A DNA stretch of 64,000 nucleotides from Deltaproteobacteria bacterium RBG_13_43_22 (GTDB lineage: Bacteria > Desulfobacterota > RBG-13-43-22). Numbering within the stretch: the first letter of the stretch is position 1; every line of letters starts with the position of its first letter. A model generated the notes under the pieces. That model was not told the DNA's origin. It made no database searches and saw only the letters and a list, made by a program, of their open reading frames with translations. The stretch spans positions 1 to 64,000 of the forward strand of contig MGQB01000017.1 of the NCBI GenBank assembly GCA_001797675.1, given 5' to 3'. The position numbers and the translations under genes were made by a program. This document shows, one piece after another, positions 33,861 through 42,929 of the stretch.

Positions 33861-34508
33861 CTAATCCGCTCGGGCCGATTGTTCTTTTTCCATGCTTTCG
33901 ATGATGATTTCTGCGGCGATTCTGGCGCCCAGACCGGGTGCCAGCGGGCATTTTTCCCGGGCCCGGGCCTTGTTGAAGGCTTGAAAGTTTTCGCCTCCAG
34001 CCATGGGATCATAATATTTTCCGAGAAGGAGGGTCTGTATGTCCGAGCAGAGCAAACTTCCGAAGGCATCCTCGAAACGCCGGAGATATTTACGGGCGAA
34101 TAAATAAGTCCGAGTATCCTGATAGTCCGTCAGGTCCGGGCCAGAAAAATAGAGACTCAAGGCCATTAAACCGCCGGAAACCGGTCCGCAGATCCCGCCG
34201 CTCATGGCGATTCCCGGGAAGGGATTGAGTCCTCTAATGATTTCCATGTTCCCCAATCCGAATTCCTCGAAAAGGGCTGTGGCCGATCCCTTGGCACAAT
34301 TACGGGTCAGATAGCAGTATTCCTCGCCTTTAAGCTGAACCCGATCCAGGATTTCATCTTTATGTTTGATGACCTCCCTGGGATCGAGCGTTTTGCTCGG
34401 TATGCCTTCATCGACCAATTTATTAAACCGTGTCTTGATAGCAGACAGGTTCCAGTCTCGAAGGGCCAATTCGTCAATTTTGTCCTTAAGCGCTTCAAGA
34501 TCAGGCAT
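33861..34508 (-). CDS. C_GCAxxG_C_C-type redox family protein
   Basis: A 215-residue protein starting at ATG 34508 after AAGGAGGACATC. The core has EEYCYLTRNCAKGSATALFE followed by NPFPGIAMSGGICGPVSGGLMAL, which fits the putative redox-active C_GCAxxG_C_C family, although the GCA triplet reads NCA here. Further cysteines lie at SLLCSDIQTLLLG and EKCPLAPG. Family members are often encoded near iron-sulfur and anaerobic genes, but their activity is not established. Confidence 0.65.
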   Translation of the reverse strand: MPDLEALKDKIDELALRDWNLSAIKTRFNKLVDEGIPSKTLDPREVIKHKDEILDRVQLKGEEYCYLTRNCAKGSATALFEEFGLGNMEIIRGLNPFPGIAMSGGICGPVSGGLMALSLYFSGPDLTDYQDTRTYLFARKYLRRFEDAFGSLLCSDIQTLLLGKYYDPMAGGENFQAFNKARAREKCPLAPGLGARIAAEIIIESMEKEQSARAD

Positions 34509-34744
34509 GATGTCCTCCTTCCTTGATCGAATCTTAAGGATATATTTCAAAAAATGCAAATGTTTCTTTAAAATAAGACCGGGAGAAACTAAGGACATCC
34601 TATCCTGTCCCTGTCAAGAGGAAAAAACATCGTCAGTGGGGCCAGTTAATGATAAAAAAGTATTTTTTTCAGATTCATTGTCTTGATTTCTGCCCTTTAT
34701 AAATAGTACAATTATTCATATTTTTCCTAAGAAAAGGACATAAC

Positions 34745-35521
34745 ATGACGCAAATTAAAATCAGCGCTGAATTGTCCCATCTCTGCCCGTTGGCGGAAAT
34801 CGTCCGACAGGCCAGGGTTCTTGAAGATAAAGGGTTTTACCGGGTCTGGGTCCCGGATACGATGGTATCGCCATGGGAGGCCTGGCTGGCGGCTTCTCTG
34901 ATCATCCAAAATACCTCCAGGCTAAGAATCGGGCTTGGGGTTACCAATCCCTACACGCGGCATCCGTTGGTTATGGCCCAGATGGCCTGTACCCTTCAGG
35001 TTTTGAGCAAAGGGAGATTAACCCTTTCCATCGGCAAGGGGATTGCCCGTTTCCTGGAAAAGGTAGGTACAAGACAACATGAAAAGGCGGTTGAGGAATG
35101 CCTGACCATCCTCCGTCATTTGACCAACGGCGAACGATTCAGCTTTGAGGGGCAGGTTTTTCGACTGGATGCCATTAGATTGAGGGGGGATCCTCCAGAA
35201 ACGAAAATTCCCATTTATCTGGCGGCAGTAGGCCCTCCCGGTTGGGAAAAGGCCGCCCGGTTTGCCGATGGCGTATCAACGTTCTGGGGTGAAAAGATTA
35301 AAGATTTGTGTCAGCAATACCTGGACGGGAACCCGCTCCCAGTGGCTGTACTGGTCCCATTCTCGGTAACCAAGCCCGATTTTTTCCCCAATCAGCTTCA
35401 ATCGATCGAAATGTTGGCAGGGCGGGTGGCTGAACTGGAAGAGGCGGGCTTTGATGAAATCATCATCGCCTATGGTGATAGGAAGGACCTGGAATTGGTC
35501 GCGGCCAGGTTTGGAGAATAG
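34745..35521 (+). CDS. LLM-class flavin-dependent oxidoreductase (luciferase-like, possibly F420-dependent)
   Basis: A 258-residue TIM-barrel of the bacterial luciferase-like superfamily. It has VWVPDTMVSPWEAWLAA, RLRIGLGVTNPYTRHPLVMAQMA (read in pieces, near residue 60) and RLTLSIGKGIARFLEKVG, the pattern shared with F420-dependent methylene-tetrahydromethanopterin reductase. It is shorter than the usual 320-340 residues at the C-terminus. The cofactor could be FMN or F420. It is a single gene; a weak promoter (TTGATT, TACAAT) lies just upstream. Confidence 0.8.
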   Translation: MTQIKISAELSHLCPLAEIVRQARVLEDKGFYRVWVPDTMVSPWEAWLAASLIIQNTSRLRIGLGVTNPYTRHPLVMAQMACTLQVLSKGRLTLSIGKGIARFLEKVGTRQHEKAVEECLTILRHLTNGERFSFEGQVFRLDAIRLRGDPPETKIPIYLAAVGPPGWEKAARFADGVSTFWGEKIKDLCQQYLDGNPLPVAVLVPFSVTKPDFFPNQLQSIEMLAGRVAELEEAGFDEIIIAYGDRKDLELVAARFGE

Positions 35522-35693
35522 CGGGTTCTGTTAACCGTTTTTAAAGAGCGCAAAATAATCTGGACTCGCCAGGCAGCTTTTTCTTCCGCCTGAGGCTTTA
35601 GAAAAACCTGCCCGGGGATTATTAAATCGAGTCTTCACTGTTTTGTAGATATTATTATGACCATCGGAATAAAATTTTATCAAGGAATCGGTT

Positions 35694-36329
35694 ATGACTG
35701 ACAAACCTTCTATCTTTGAAGAAACTTATCAAAATTATCTGACCCAGGTGGCCGGGATCGATTTTGCTTCCAGGGCTGAAATCTTAGGGATTGAAATAAG
35801 GGATAGAGAAGCTTTTATTCCATTGATGGAAAAGATCTATCGGGTCTCGCCGAAAGGGGTTTTTGATCCTTCGGGACAGGAGCCGAACCATGCCCTGAGC
35901 ATTTTGCTTTGTAGATATCTTCTCTTATGCCCCGAGAGGGAACCCAAAGGAGATCATTGGGTCACCTATAAGGATTTCAGGGATGCCGCCCCCTTTGTCG
36001 GCGGATTCGTCACCAATACCGAAAAGGCCCTGGTGAAATATTTTTCCAACAGACTTGAAGCTCTGAAAAAAGCCTGTCAAAAATTGGGGGGCAGACCGGT
36101 CGACCTGGAATTGTCTTATCATATCGTATCCCGGTTCGATGTCCTGCCCAAAATCCCGATCCTTCTTTTGTTCAACGATGAGGATGAGGAATTCCCGGCC
36201 CAAGGGTCTTTACTTTTCCAGAAAAAAGCGGCTGGATATCTGGACATGGAATGCCTGGCTATCCTGGGATGGTTTTTAACCGATGTCTTGCATCAGTCGG
36301 CCGGGAGTTCAATCACAACGATCATGTAA
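35694..36329 (+). CDS. DUF3786 domain protein
   Basis: This 211-residue protein has the DUF3786 pattern: HWVTYKDFRDAAPFVGGF near residue 88, KKACQKLGGRPVDLELSYHI near 128, then KIPILLLFNDEDEEFPAQGSLLFQKKA and YLDMECLAILGWFLTDVL. The family occurs mainly in anaerobes and its function is unknown. It is a single gene with a weak ribosome site. Confidence 0.85.
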   Translation: MTDKPSIFEETYQNYLTQVAGIDFASRAEILGIEIRDREAFIPLMEKIYRVSPKGVFDPSGQEPNHALSILLCRYLLLCPEREPKGDHWVTYKDFRDAAPFVGGFVTNTEKALVKYFSNRLEALKKACQKLGGRPVDLELSYHIVSRFDVLPKIPILLLFNDEDEEFPAQGSLLFQKKAAGYLDMECLAILGWFLTDVLHQSAGSSITTIM

Positions 36330-36361
36330 AAAATTTTTACTAACCCATAAGGAGAAAACCA

Positions 36362-37063
36362 ATGACCTCATCCCTCCCTTTTACCGGATTTCCCAAACAG
36401 AGTGTTACTTTTTTCCGCAAGCTTGCCCATAATAACAACAAAATGTGGTTTGACCAAAACAAGGAGATGTATGAACAGCAGGTTTTGGTTCCGGCCCGGG
36501 ATTTTATAATGGCCTTGGGCCTCAAGCTGAAAAAAATCGCGCCAGGGGTGCAGGCCGACCCGCGGGTTAACAAGTCCATTTTCCGCCTCAACCGGGATAT
36601 CCGCTTCAGCCATGATAAAACTCCCTATAAGACCCATCTGGGCATCTGGTTCTGGGAAGGTTCCCGGCCGAGGATGGAGTGTTCCGGATTTTATTTTCAC
36701 CTGGAACCGGAGCGATTCATGCTGGGGGTCGGGTTGTATGCTTTCCCCAAGGATCTCTTGGATGCCTATCGTCAATCGGTAGTCCATCCTCTACACGGAC
36801 CGGCCTTAACCAAGGCGGTTTCAGCGATCAAAAAAAACCGGGATTATTATATAGGCGGACAGCATTTTAAAAAGACCCCTCATGGTTATGACCCCTCACA
36901 TAAAAATTCCGAGTTTCTGCTTTATGACGGACTTTATGCCGGAGTGGAACTGCCCGTTTCATCGGATCTGTTTTCCGAAGCGTTGGTGGAATTATGCTTC
37001 GATCACTATAAAAATATGCTTTCCCTGCATCGCTGGCTCCTGGCCCTGACCAAACGGGTTTAA
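36362..37063 (+). CDS. DUF2461 (TIGR02453) family protein
   Basis: A 233-residue protein with the DUF2461 signature: FFRKLAHNNNKMWFDQNKEMYEQ near the N-terminus (in pieces), NKSIFRLNRDIRFSHDKTPY (near 75) and HLEPERFMLGVGLYAFPKDLLDAYR. It is widely distributed and of unknown function. AAGGAGAAAACC precedes the ATG. Full length for the family. Confidence 0.88.
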   Translation: MTSSLPFTGFPKQSVTFFRKLAHNNNKMWFDQNKEMYEQQVLVPARDFIMALGLKLKKIAPGVQADPRVNKSIFRLNRDIRFSHDKTPYKTHLGIWFWEGSRPRMECSGFYFHLEPERFMLGVGLYAFPKDLLDAYRQSVVHPLHGPALTKAVSAIKKNRDYYIGGQHFKKTPHGYDPSHKNSEFLLYDGLYAGVELPVSSDLFSEALVELCFDHYKNMLSLHRWLLALTKRV

Positions 37064-37252
37064 GGTAGTTTACTAATTGTTTTAATGTGGAACCCTCAGG
37101 CCCTTCCGCTATGAGTTCTACGTGACAGGAAACGAACATTGAACCTTGACTATTGAACGTCGAAGGAGTTTTTCGTTTAAGTTCCCCTTGTATTCTCAGA
37201 AAAAAGCCTTACCTTTAAAAAAATCTATTTTGTGAAAAAGGATGTAATCAGG

Positions 37253-37375
37253 ATGACGGCCCTATTTAGAAGCGCCGTGAGGTGTTGTATTGTTGCCGGC
37301 TTACTGGTGGTGCTTGCGGCCTGCCTACCATCCGCAGAATCAAGAGATGGGGTAAAAAAAAACGATGCATATTGA
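37253..37375 (+). pseudogene. Lipoprotein signal segment out of frame with msrAB
   Basis: From ATG 37253 (or GTG 37232) a frame reads a typical lipoprotein signal: basic start, hydrophobic core IVAGLLVVLAAC with a lipobox, then [14 protein letters not shown], and stops at 37375. Its end overlaps the msrAB start in another frame. The two meet at a run of nine A residues (37354-37362); one A fewer would join the signal directly to msrAB. This is either a disrupted or phase-variable N-terminus, or a sequencing error. Confidence 0.6.
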
Positions 37376-38378
37376 AAGTTCTAATAAAAAAATTGCCACC
37401 TTTGCCGGTGGCTGTTTTTGGTGCAGTGAAGCCGATTTCGAAAAAATACCCGGGGTGATTGATGTCATTTCAGGTTATATCGGCGGGGATAAAAAGGATC
37501 CTACCTATCAGGAGGTTTGCGAAGGATCTACGGGACACCTGGAAGCGATTCAAGTCCGTTATGATCCGACGAAAATATCGTATCAAGGTCTGCTAAATGT
37601 TTTTTGGAAACATATCGATCCCACAGATCCTGGAGGCCAGTTCGCAGACCGGGGTTCACAGTACCAAACGGCTATTTTTTATCACGACGGGGAACAAAAA
37701 AAAATGGCTGAAAATTCCAAAGAGGCATTGAGCCGTTCTGGAAAATTCGCCAAACCCATCGTTACGGAGATCAGACCGGCAGTTAACTTTTATAAGGCTG
37801 AATCGTATCATCAGAATTATTGTCAAAGAAATCCCTTGAAATACCGGAACTACCGCTGGGGATCGGGAAGAGACCGGTTCATTGTAGAGAACTGGGCGGA
37901 GAAGAAGCCAATTCCTCCTGCCGAAGGGGAAATTGGGTGCCGGAAACCGGATGAAGCCGAGCTGCGAAAAAAAATCACACCTTTACAATTCGAGGTGACC
38001 CAGAAAAACGGCACCGAGCCGGCTTTTCAAAATCCTTACTGGGACAATAAAAAAGAAGGGATTTACGTGGACGTGGTCTCCGGTGAACCCCTGTTCAGTT
38101 CTCTGGATAAGTATGATTCCGGGACCGGCTGGCCGAGTTTCACCAAGCCCTTGGAGCCGAACCATATCGTCGAAAAGGAAGTCTCGAGCTTTTTTATGCG
38201 GCGCACCGAAGTCAAAAGCAGGGATGGTGATTCCCATTTGGGCCATGTCTTTAACGACGGACCTCAACCAACCGGGCTTCGCTATTGTATGAATTCAGCC
38301 GCCTTGCGCTTTGTTTCCAAAGAAAATTTGGAAAAGGAGGGGTATGGAGAATTTAAAGGGTTATTTGTGAAAAATTAA
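37365..38378 (+). CDS. msrAB: Bifunctional peptide-methionine sulfoxide reductase MsrA/MsrB
   Basis: A 337-residue fusion that repairs both epimers of methionine sulfoxide. MsrA (1-160) carries the catalytic cysteine in [19 protein letters not shown] and then [15 protein letters not shown]. MsrB (about 195-335) has [26 protein letters not shown] with the catalytic cysteine in [11 protein letters not shown], and lacks the zinc-binding CxxC pairs. As annotated it starts at ATG 37365 without a signal or a good ribosome site and would be cytosolic. A lipoprotein signal lies immediately upstream out of frame, suggesting an exported form. Confidence 0.94.
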   Translation: MHIESSNKKIATFAGGCFWCSEADFEKIPGVIDVISGYIGGDKKDPTYQEVCEGSTGHLEAIQVRYDPTKISYQGLLNVFWKHIDPTDPGGQFADRGSQYQTAIFYHDGEQKKMAENSKEALSRSGKFAKPIVTEIRPAVNFYKAESYHQNYCQRNPLKYRNYRWGSGRDRFIVENWAEKKPIPPAEGEIGCRKPDEAELRKKITPLQFEVTQKNGTEPAFQNPYWDNKKEGIYVDVVSGEPLFSSLDKYDSGTGWPSFTKPLEPNHIVEKEVSSFFMRRTEVKSRDGDSHLGHVFNDGPQPTGLRYCMNSAALRFVSKENLEKEGYGEFKGLFVKN

Positions 38379-38417
38379 ACCCCGTTGACAACCGATTGAA
38401 CTCATTGTGATTCATCC

Positions 38418-39029
38418 TCAGATTTTTTGATCCACCTGGGCAAAGCAGGGGATACAAAGGGTTCGCCCTTCATATCTTCTGGTCCGGGACTCCATGGTCA
38501 TCTCCCCGCAAGTCTCACAGGCCAGACTCTGTAACACCCTGGCCGGTCTTGGGGCCGGAGTGGGGAGTTTTGTGACGGAAAACATCTCCTTTAGGCCGGC
38601 ATTCAAATAGGTGTCCGGAAGGGTTTTGCGCAACTCTTCAGAACGCTTTTGTTCCTGGTCCGAAATCGTTCCATCGGCTGCCTTTTTCATCAGTGCCCGT
38701 AATTCCTTCCCGGTTTCTCCCTGAATGCCGGGGTTGAACAAGGCCCGGAATCCTTTCCCTCCCTTGCGGTCGAAAAAGCTGAAGGCCATTTTCCCATAAT
38801 CCCGATGGATCAAATTCCCTTTGCCGAAGGTACACCCGGTGAGCACCTGAATGGCGTCCACCCCGCACATATCGGTTTCCACCACCGCCACGAGGTCGGT
38901 TTTTTCCGGCGGACCCAATTCTTGAATCGCCAGTTCAGCCGCCCGAATGCCAATGGCCAACCCTGGACACCAATGACCGTGAAAATCTTTGGTTTTTTCA
39001 ATCAATGCTTTGCTGATAGAACACGGCAT
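38418..39029 (-). CDS. FmdE family protein with C-terminal zinc finger
   Basis: A 203-residue protein with the FmdE core: FHGHWCPGLAIGIRAAELA, VVETDMCGVDAIQVLTGCTFGKGNLIHRDYGKMAFSF (in pieces) and a C-terminal TraR/DksA-like finger CETCGEMTMESR...LCIPCF. FmdE proteins accompany formylmethanofuran dehydrogenase in methanogens, and in bacteria many are stand-alone and possibly molybdenum- or tungsten-related. The conserved H, C and D residues suggest metal binding. No fmd/fwd genes are nearby. Confidence 0.88.
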   Translation of the reverse strand: MPCSISKALIEKTKDFHGHWCPGLAIGIRAAELAIQELGPPEKTDLVAVVETDMCGVDAIQVLTGCTFGKGNLIHRDYGKMAFSFFDRKGGKGFRALFNPGIQGETGKELRALMKKAADGTISDQEQKRSEELRKTLPDTYLNAGLKEMFSVTKLPTPAPRPARVLQSLACETCGEMTMESRTRRYEGRTLCIPCFAQVDQKI

Positions 39030-39218
39030 GATTTGTTCCTTCTCTTGTCTGTGGAAATTGTGGAATGATCATAATGGTAAAACCAAGAGACTCAAAAATC
39101 AACCATGAATGAATTCGCTCTTCCCCGTTTTAACCGTCAAACAATATAATCCCTTGCTTTCATCCTCCCTTAAGGTATTATAGCTTTATCAGCTGCATGG
39201 ATGGAAGGACCAGGGGTA

Positions 39219-39407
39219 ATGATAAAGGTGGCGGCCGCTATTCAACTGCTCTTCATCCTCTTAATCGTAGGATTCAGTACTTATCAGTTATTTCAGGGAC
39301 GCTTCGATTTGGCCCTGGGCGTTCTTCCCTTTCTGATGGCCTTTTACGTTTTCGTCACTGTTCGAAACAAGAGAAAACCAACCCCCAAAGAAGATCATGA
39401 GTCATAA
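39219..39407 (+). CDS. Small two-helix membrane protein
   Basis: A 62-residue protein (ATG 39219; an upstream ATG at 39201 would add six residues) with two hydrophobic helices, VAAAIQLLFILLIVGFSTYQL and LALGVLPFLMAFYVFVTV (in order), and a basic, proline-containing tail. Such short proteins are common in Deltaproteobacteria and of unknown function. It is convergent with the HdrD-like gene. Confidence 0.65.
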   Translation: MIKVAAAIQLLFILLIVGFSTYQLFQGRFDLALGVLPFLMAFYVFVTVRNKRKPTPKEDHES

Positions 39408-39421
39408 AAAGAGGGCCTGTC

Positions 39422-40675
39422 TTATTGAACCAAAGCCTCGGCGATCATGGATGAAAGGAATTGGACATTCATTCCCATCTGGTAATGATCGTTTAAATTA
39501 CTGAGCTGGGTATGGCAGTTTTCGCAGGCTGTGGCCAGAATTTTGGCCCCGGTTTTTTGGACCTGATCCACCTTCACTTTAGCCGATTTCATGCGAAAAT
39601 CCAGGGTGTCCTCCCCCAGGGCCACCAGTCCCCCGCCCCCGCCGCAGCACCAGTTATAGCGGACGTCGTCGGTCATCTCCCGGAAATCGTGGGTCAGGTT
39701 CTGTAAAATATACCGGGGTTCATCAATCACACCGGCATTCCGGGCGATCTGACAGGGATCATGATAGGTAACCGGATCTTTAAATTTTTCCTTATCCAGC
39801 CTAATCCTTCCCTCCCGCAGATAACGAGCATGAACCTCGGTTATGGAGCTGACCTTGAAAGGCTGTTTCCCGGATAATTGCTTCATGACCCGGAAAGCCG
39901 TTCCGCATTCACAGATACAGACCTCTTTGACTTTGAGACGCACCGCTTCATTGATTATGCGATCCAGGATCAGCTTGGTCCGGGAAGGATCGCCGACAAA
40001 GGCCCCGAAGTTGACAGCCTCGAAAAAACTTAAGGTCCAATTTTCTCCGGCAGCATTGAAAATGGCCGCTGCCGGGATAATCGAATGGGCACCGGCCAGG
40101 GCTACATACAAAAGATCCGCGCCCTCCTGATCCATCGGGATCGGGTTTTGACCGGCCTCCACCTGCCACTTTTCCACCACCTGAGACTCCAAGTTTTTTA
40201 TGGCTGTCAGAAAACCCTCTTTAAACAGATCCAAAGACTTGCCCTTCTCTATGGAAGAGTCGGCCAGCATACTCAATATCTCCGGTTCCTCATTTGCACC
40301 GACCAATAACAGCTTGGCGATGGACATGAGCATCTGTGTGTCGATTCCGTGGGGACAATAGACCATACAGCGGCGGCAGCCGGTGCAGGAATAGGCGGCC
40401 TCGTATAATTCCTCCAGGGCCAGTTCGGTCAATTCTTTAGGTTCACCCAGGGCCGAAGCCAGTTTGCCCTGGCCCTTAAAATACTTTTTGTAAATCCGTC
40501 GTACGATTTCATGGCGATAAGCGGCGATATGCTTGACCTGACCCGTCGAAGCATAGACATGACAGGCCTCGGTACAGGTTCCGCACCGGGAACAGGTTTC
40601 CAAGTACAGTCTCATGGCTTGGTTTAACTTTGACTGGAATAGTTTTAAAAGATCTTCACGGGTTTGGGTATCCAT
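39422..40675 (-). CDS. HdrD/DsrK-like iron-sulfur reductase subunit
   Basis: A 417-residue cytoplasmic protein with two N-terminal [4Fe-4S] ferredoxin motifs, CSRCGTCTEACHVYAS (near 23) and CTGCRRCMVYCPHG (near 96). A canonical C-terminal CCG domain follows: DPCQIARNAG, then NWCCGGGGGLVALGE and ACENCHTQL. The more N-terminal CCG copy is degenerate (CECGTAF). CCG domains carry the noncubane cluster that reduces disulfides in HdrB/HdrD. It is encoded two bases after its probable membrane partner, so the pair resembles HdrED or DsrMK, passing quinol electrons to a thiol/disulfide substrate. The substrate here is unknown. Confidence 0.88.
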   Translation of the reverse strand: MDTQTREDLLKLFQSKLNQAMRLYLETCSRCGTCTEACHVYASTGQVKHIAAYRHEIVRRIYKKYFKGQGKLASALGEPKELTELALEELYEAAYSCTGCRRCMVYCPHGIDTQMLMSIAKLLLVGANEEPEILSMLADSSIEKGKSLDLFKEGFLTAIKNLESQVVEKWQVEAGQNPIPMDQEGADLLYVALAGAHSIIPAAAIFNAAGENWTLSFFEAVNFGAFVGDPSRTKLILDRIINEAVRLKVKEVCICECGTAFRVMKQLSGKQPFKVSSITEVHARYLREGRIRLDKEKFKDPVTYHDPCQIARNAGVIDEPRYILQNLTHDFREMTDDVRYNWCCGGGGGLVALGEDTLDFRMKSAKVKVDQVQKTGAKILATACENCHTQLSNLNDHYQMGMNVQFLSSMIAEALVQ

Positions 40676-40677
40676 GG

Positions 40678-41388
40678 TTAACCCCTCCTTAACCTGTTCA
40701 TGGGGATGGAAAAGAAAGAATGCATGATCTTGCTGAAGGGGAAGAACATAATAAAGAGGTTGGCAAAGAAGACATGCAAGACCAGCATAAATGAATGCCC
40801 GGTCTGATAGACCGCAGAAGGCAGTTCCGGTCGAAAAAATAATAGGCTGGTCAGATAAGTCTGATAATCACTGGGCGACAGTTCGGCGTAACCATACCAG
40901 CGGCGGGCCCAGTCCATCTGACTGCCGAAAAGAACGGTTAAAAAAATGAGAATCAAAAGATAATAATCTTCTGGAATCGAAATCTGACGAGTAGGCGAGG
41001 CAAATCTGCGGAAGAGCAGATAGAGCAGGGCAATGATCATAGTCAGGCCGACGAAACCTTTACCCAGGAAGATCTCGTGTTCCCAAAATTGGAAAAAGGT
41101 GAATCCTTTAAACAGTTCCAAATGCCCGATGATCAGGAGCAAGAGGGCAATATGGAAGATCATCAAAAAAAACCATAGGACCGGATTGTGCTTCCGGACG
41201 GTCGGCAAAAGAAAGCTGTCGTGAAGGGCCCAGAGCCATTTAGGTTTTTTCTCCGGAAAAATTTGAAGGGTGGTTGGCTGCACGGGGGCCCGCCAGATCT
41301 TGACCATCCGGCTGATGATCCCGAGCACAAAAATCAGATAGGCCAGATAGACCATGGGGACCAGTATTAAATAGGTAATCGTTTGCAT
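40678..41388 (-). CDS. HdrE/DsrM-like cytochrome b subunit (NarI family)
   Basis: A 236-residue membrane protein starting at ATG 41388 after AAGGAGGATCCT; the frame is open further upstream only into a word-repeat block. It has about six hydrophobic segments with histidines that could bind heme b (WALHDSFLLPTVRKHNPVLW, FHIALLLLIIGHLE and TGHSFMLVLHVFFANLF). This is the NarI/DsrM/HdrE type, moving electrons between the quinone pool and the iron-sulfur partner encoded immediately downstream. Confidence 0.86.
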   Translation of the reverse strand: MQTITYLILVPMVYLAYLIFVLGIISRMVKIWRAPVQPTTLQIFPEKKPKWLWALHDSFLLPTVRKHNPVLWFFLMIFHIALLLLIIGHLELFKGFTFFQFWEHEIFLGKGFVGLTMIIALLYLLFRRFASPTRQISIPEDYYLLILIFLTVLFGSQMDWARRWYGYAELSPSDYQTYLTSLLFFRPELPSAVYQTGHSFMLVLHVFFANLFIMFFPFSKIMHSFFSIPMNRLRRG

Positions 41389-41474
41389 AGGATCCTCCTT
41401 AGCTCCCTTGTCTTCTCTGTTAAACCCAAATTCTCCTTTGTGGTGGGAAAAATTAAACAGAAAAATGAATTTGG

Positions 41475-41557
41475 GATTATAGGCAATAGGCAATGGGCAA
41501 AAGGCTATAGGTAAAAGCTTTTCCTCCTCAGTATTTGCTGCCCATAGCCTATCGCCC
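41475..41557. repeat. Intergenic word-repeat block forming a hairpin inside an operon
   Basis: TAGGCAATAGGCAATGGGC and AAAAGGCTATAGG words (41478-41511) face TGCTGCCCATAGCCTATCGC (41537-41556), which is nearly their reverse complement; T6 follows at 41558. It separates tusA from the hdrE-like gene. The same GGCAATAG/GATAGGC vocabulary recurs at 54471-54500. Confidence 0.55.
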
Positions 41558-41569
41558 TTTTTTGAAAAA

Positions 41570-41809
41570 TTATTTATCCCTTTTGATATAAATTTTGATA
41601 ACCCCATCCCCCTGATCGGTTTTGAGGATCTCATTGCCGCTGGTCCTGGCCCAGGCCGGGAAATCCGCCAAGGCCCCCGGGTCGGTCGTTATGGCTTCAA
41701 TAACTTGTCCCACCTGGACCTCTTTTATCCCTTTGCTGACCTTGACCACCGGCATGGGACAGGGAAGCCCTTTCAGATCCATCACTTTGTCGACTTTGAT
41801 TTCTTCCAT
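41570..41809 (-). CDS. tusA: TusA-family sulfur carrier
   Basis: A 79-residue protein with the TusA/SirA fold and the persulfide-bearing cysteine in DLKGLPCPMPVVKVSKGI (CPxP motif). TusA passes persulfide sulfur to DsrEFH or other acceptors. It is encoded between a DsrE-like protein and an HdrE/HdrD-like pair, which suggests that this operon handles low-oxidation-state sulfur or thiol-bound sulfur in the cytoplasm. Ribosome site AAGGAGGAAAA. Confidence 0.92.
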   Translation of the reverse strand: MEEIKVDKVMDLKGLPCPMPVVKVSKGIKEVQVGQVIEAITTDPGALADFPAWARTSGNEILKTDQGDGVIKIYIKRDK

Positions 41810-41828
41810 GAATTTTTCCTCCTTACCG

Positions 41829-42377
41829 CTATATGAATAATTGTATTTTACTATGCATGGCTTCTTCCAGAAATTTGGCCACCCCGCAATAGGTTAAGTC
41901 AGGATAATTGATCATCTCTTCCCGTTTAAAACCCATCAGATCCATAGACATTTCACATACAAAAATCTTAACCCCCAGTTCCCCAGCCATCTCAAGCATC
42001 TGTTCCAGGGAAGCGACATTTTTCTTTTTCATCAGCGATTTCATCATGGCCGTTCCCATGCCGGCCATATTCATCTTGGATAACTTGACCTGCCCGGTCC
42101 CTTTAGGCAGCATGGTTCCGAACATGGCTCCCATCATATCTTTCCCTGCGACTTTCTTTAGCTTGTCCCTCAACAGCGGGGTACCCCAGAAGGTAAAAAA
42201 CATAACCACCTCCAACCCCATGGCCACAGCGCCGGTGGCAATAACAAAGGCGGCCAGTGCTTTATCCAGATCACCGCTGAAAACGATCATAGAAATTTTA
42301 TTTTCCGCTTGATTAACGGCCAGATTCTCCAGTTGAGCTTTCAGGCCTGCTATCTGGTTTTGAAGTTCTTCTTCCAT
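41829..42377 (-). CDS. DsrE/DsrF/DrsH-like sulfur-transfer family protein
   Basis: A 182-residue protein of the DsrE2/DrsH-like type. It has an N-terminal helical segment (1-28), then KISMIVFSGDLDKALAAFVIATGAVAMGLEVVMFFTFWG (in pieces), a methionine-rich insert (GKDMMGAMFGTML, KMNMAGMGTAMMKSLM) and KIFVCEMSMDLMGFKREEM with the conserved cysteine. Such proteins take sulfur from TusA. The tusA gene follows 19 bases downstream, so the two are a functional pair. Confidence 0.9.
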   Translation of the reverse strand: MEEELQNQIAGLKAQLENLAVNQAENKISMIVFSGDLDKALAAFVIATGAVAMGLEVVMFFTFWGTPLLRDKLKKVAGKDMMGAMFGTMLPKGTGQVKLSKMNMAGMGTAMMKSLMKKKNVASLEQMLEMAGELGVKIFVCEMSMDLMGFKREEMINYPDLTYCGVAKFLEEAMHSKIQLFI

Positions 42378-42439
42378 TGAAACCCCCTCGTTTAGTAATT
42401 AATAGTTATTAGTATTAACAAATTATTGATTCTTCTCAT

Positions 42440-42919
42440 TCAAAATAATTTTGCCTTAACCACCTTCATGGAAGATCGAAGCAATTCCAACGAATGAAGG
42501 ACCGATTTCCGGTCTTCCGGTTTCAAATTCATCAATAATTCATTATGGATCTCTTTGATAAAATTGTCGATTTCCGAAGTTTTTTTCAAGCCGGAGGTCG
42601 TCAGGCTGAATAACTTGACCCGGGCATCTTCAGGATCATCGATAGACTGGACCAGCTTTTTGTTTAGTAATCCTTCCATAATTTTGGTCACCCGGCTTTT
42701 GGCCACTTCCAATTTCTGAGCAATCCCTTTTACCGTCAGATATTTTTCGTTATGAAACAAGAGGAGGCAACGGAGTTCGGCCGGTGTAAGAAGAAATTTA
42801 TGCGACTGAAACAACACTCTTTCCTGACAACAGTGAATGATTTCTTCTATCAAATCTCTTAGATGCCCTGCCTGAAATACAATCAAGCTTTCAGCATTAT
42901 TTCTGTAAATCTTGTTCAT
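42440..42919 (-). CDS. MarR family transcriptional regulator
   Basis: A 159-residue winged-helix regulator. It has LTPAELRCLLLFHNEKYLTVKGIAQKL (in pieces, residues 50-80), the recognition helix VAKSRVTKIMEGLLNKKLV, and the wing DDPEDARVKLFSLTTSGLKK. ATG 42919 is chosen because a good promoter ends ten bases before it. It is followed on the same strand, after 62 bases, by the dsrE-tusA-hdrED-like genes and probably controls them and itself; the divergent LarA-like gene could also be a target. Confidence 0.9.
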   Translation of the reverse strand: MNKIYRNNAESLIVFQAGHLRDLIEEIIHCCQERVLFQSHKFLLTPAELRCLLLFHNEKYLTVKGIAQKLEVAKSRVTKIMEGLLNKKLVQSIDDPEDARVKLFSLTTSGLKKTSEIDNFIKEIHNELLMNLKPEDRKSVLHSLELLRSSMKVVKAKLF

Positions 42920-42929
42920 AGTGTTAACA

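Noticed and set aside
41389-41634. N-terminal extension of the HdrE-like cytochrome b
   Set aside because: The extension is translated word-repeat sequence overlapping the tusA end; ATG 41388 has an excellent ribosome site and starts the first membrane helix.
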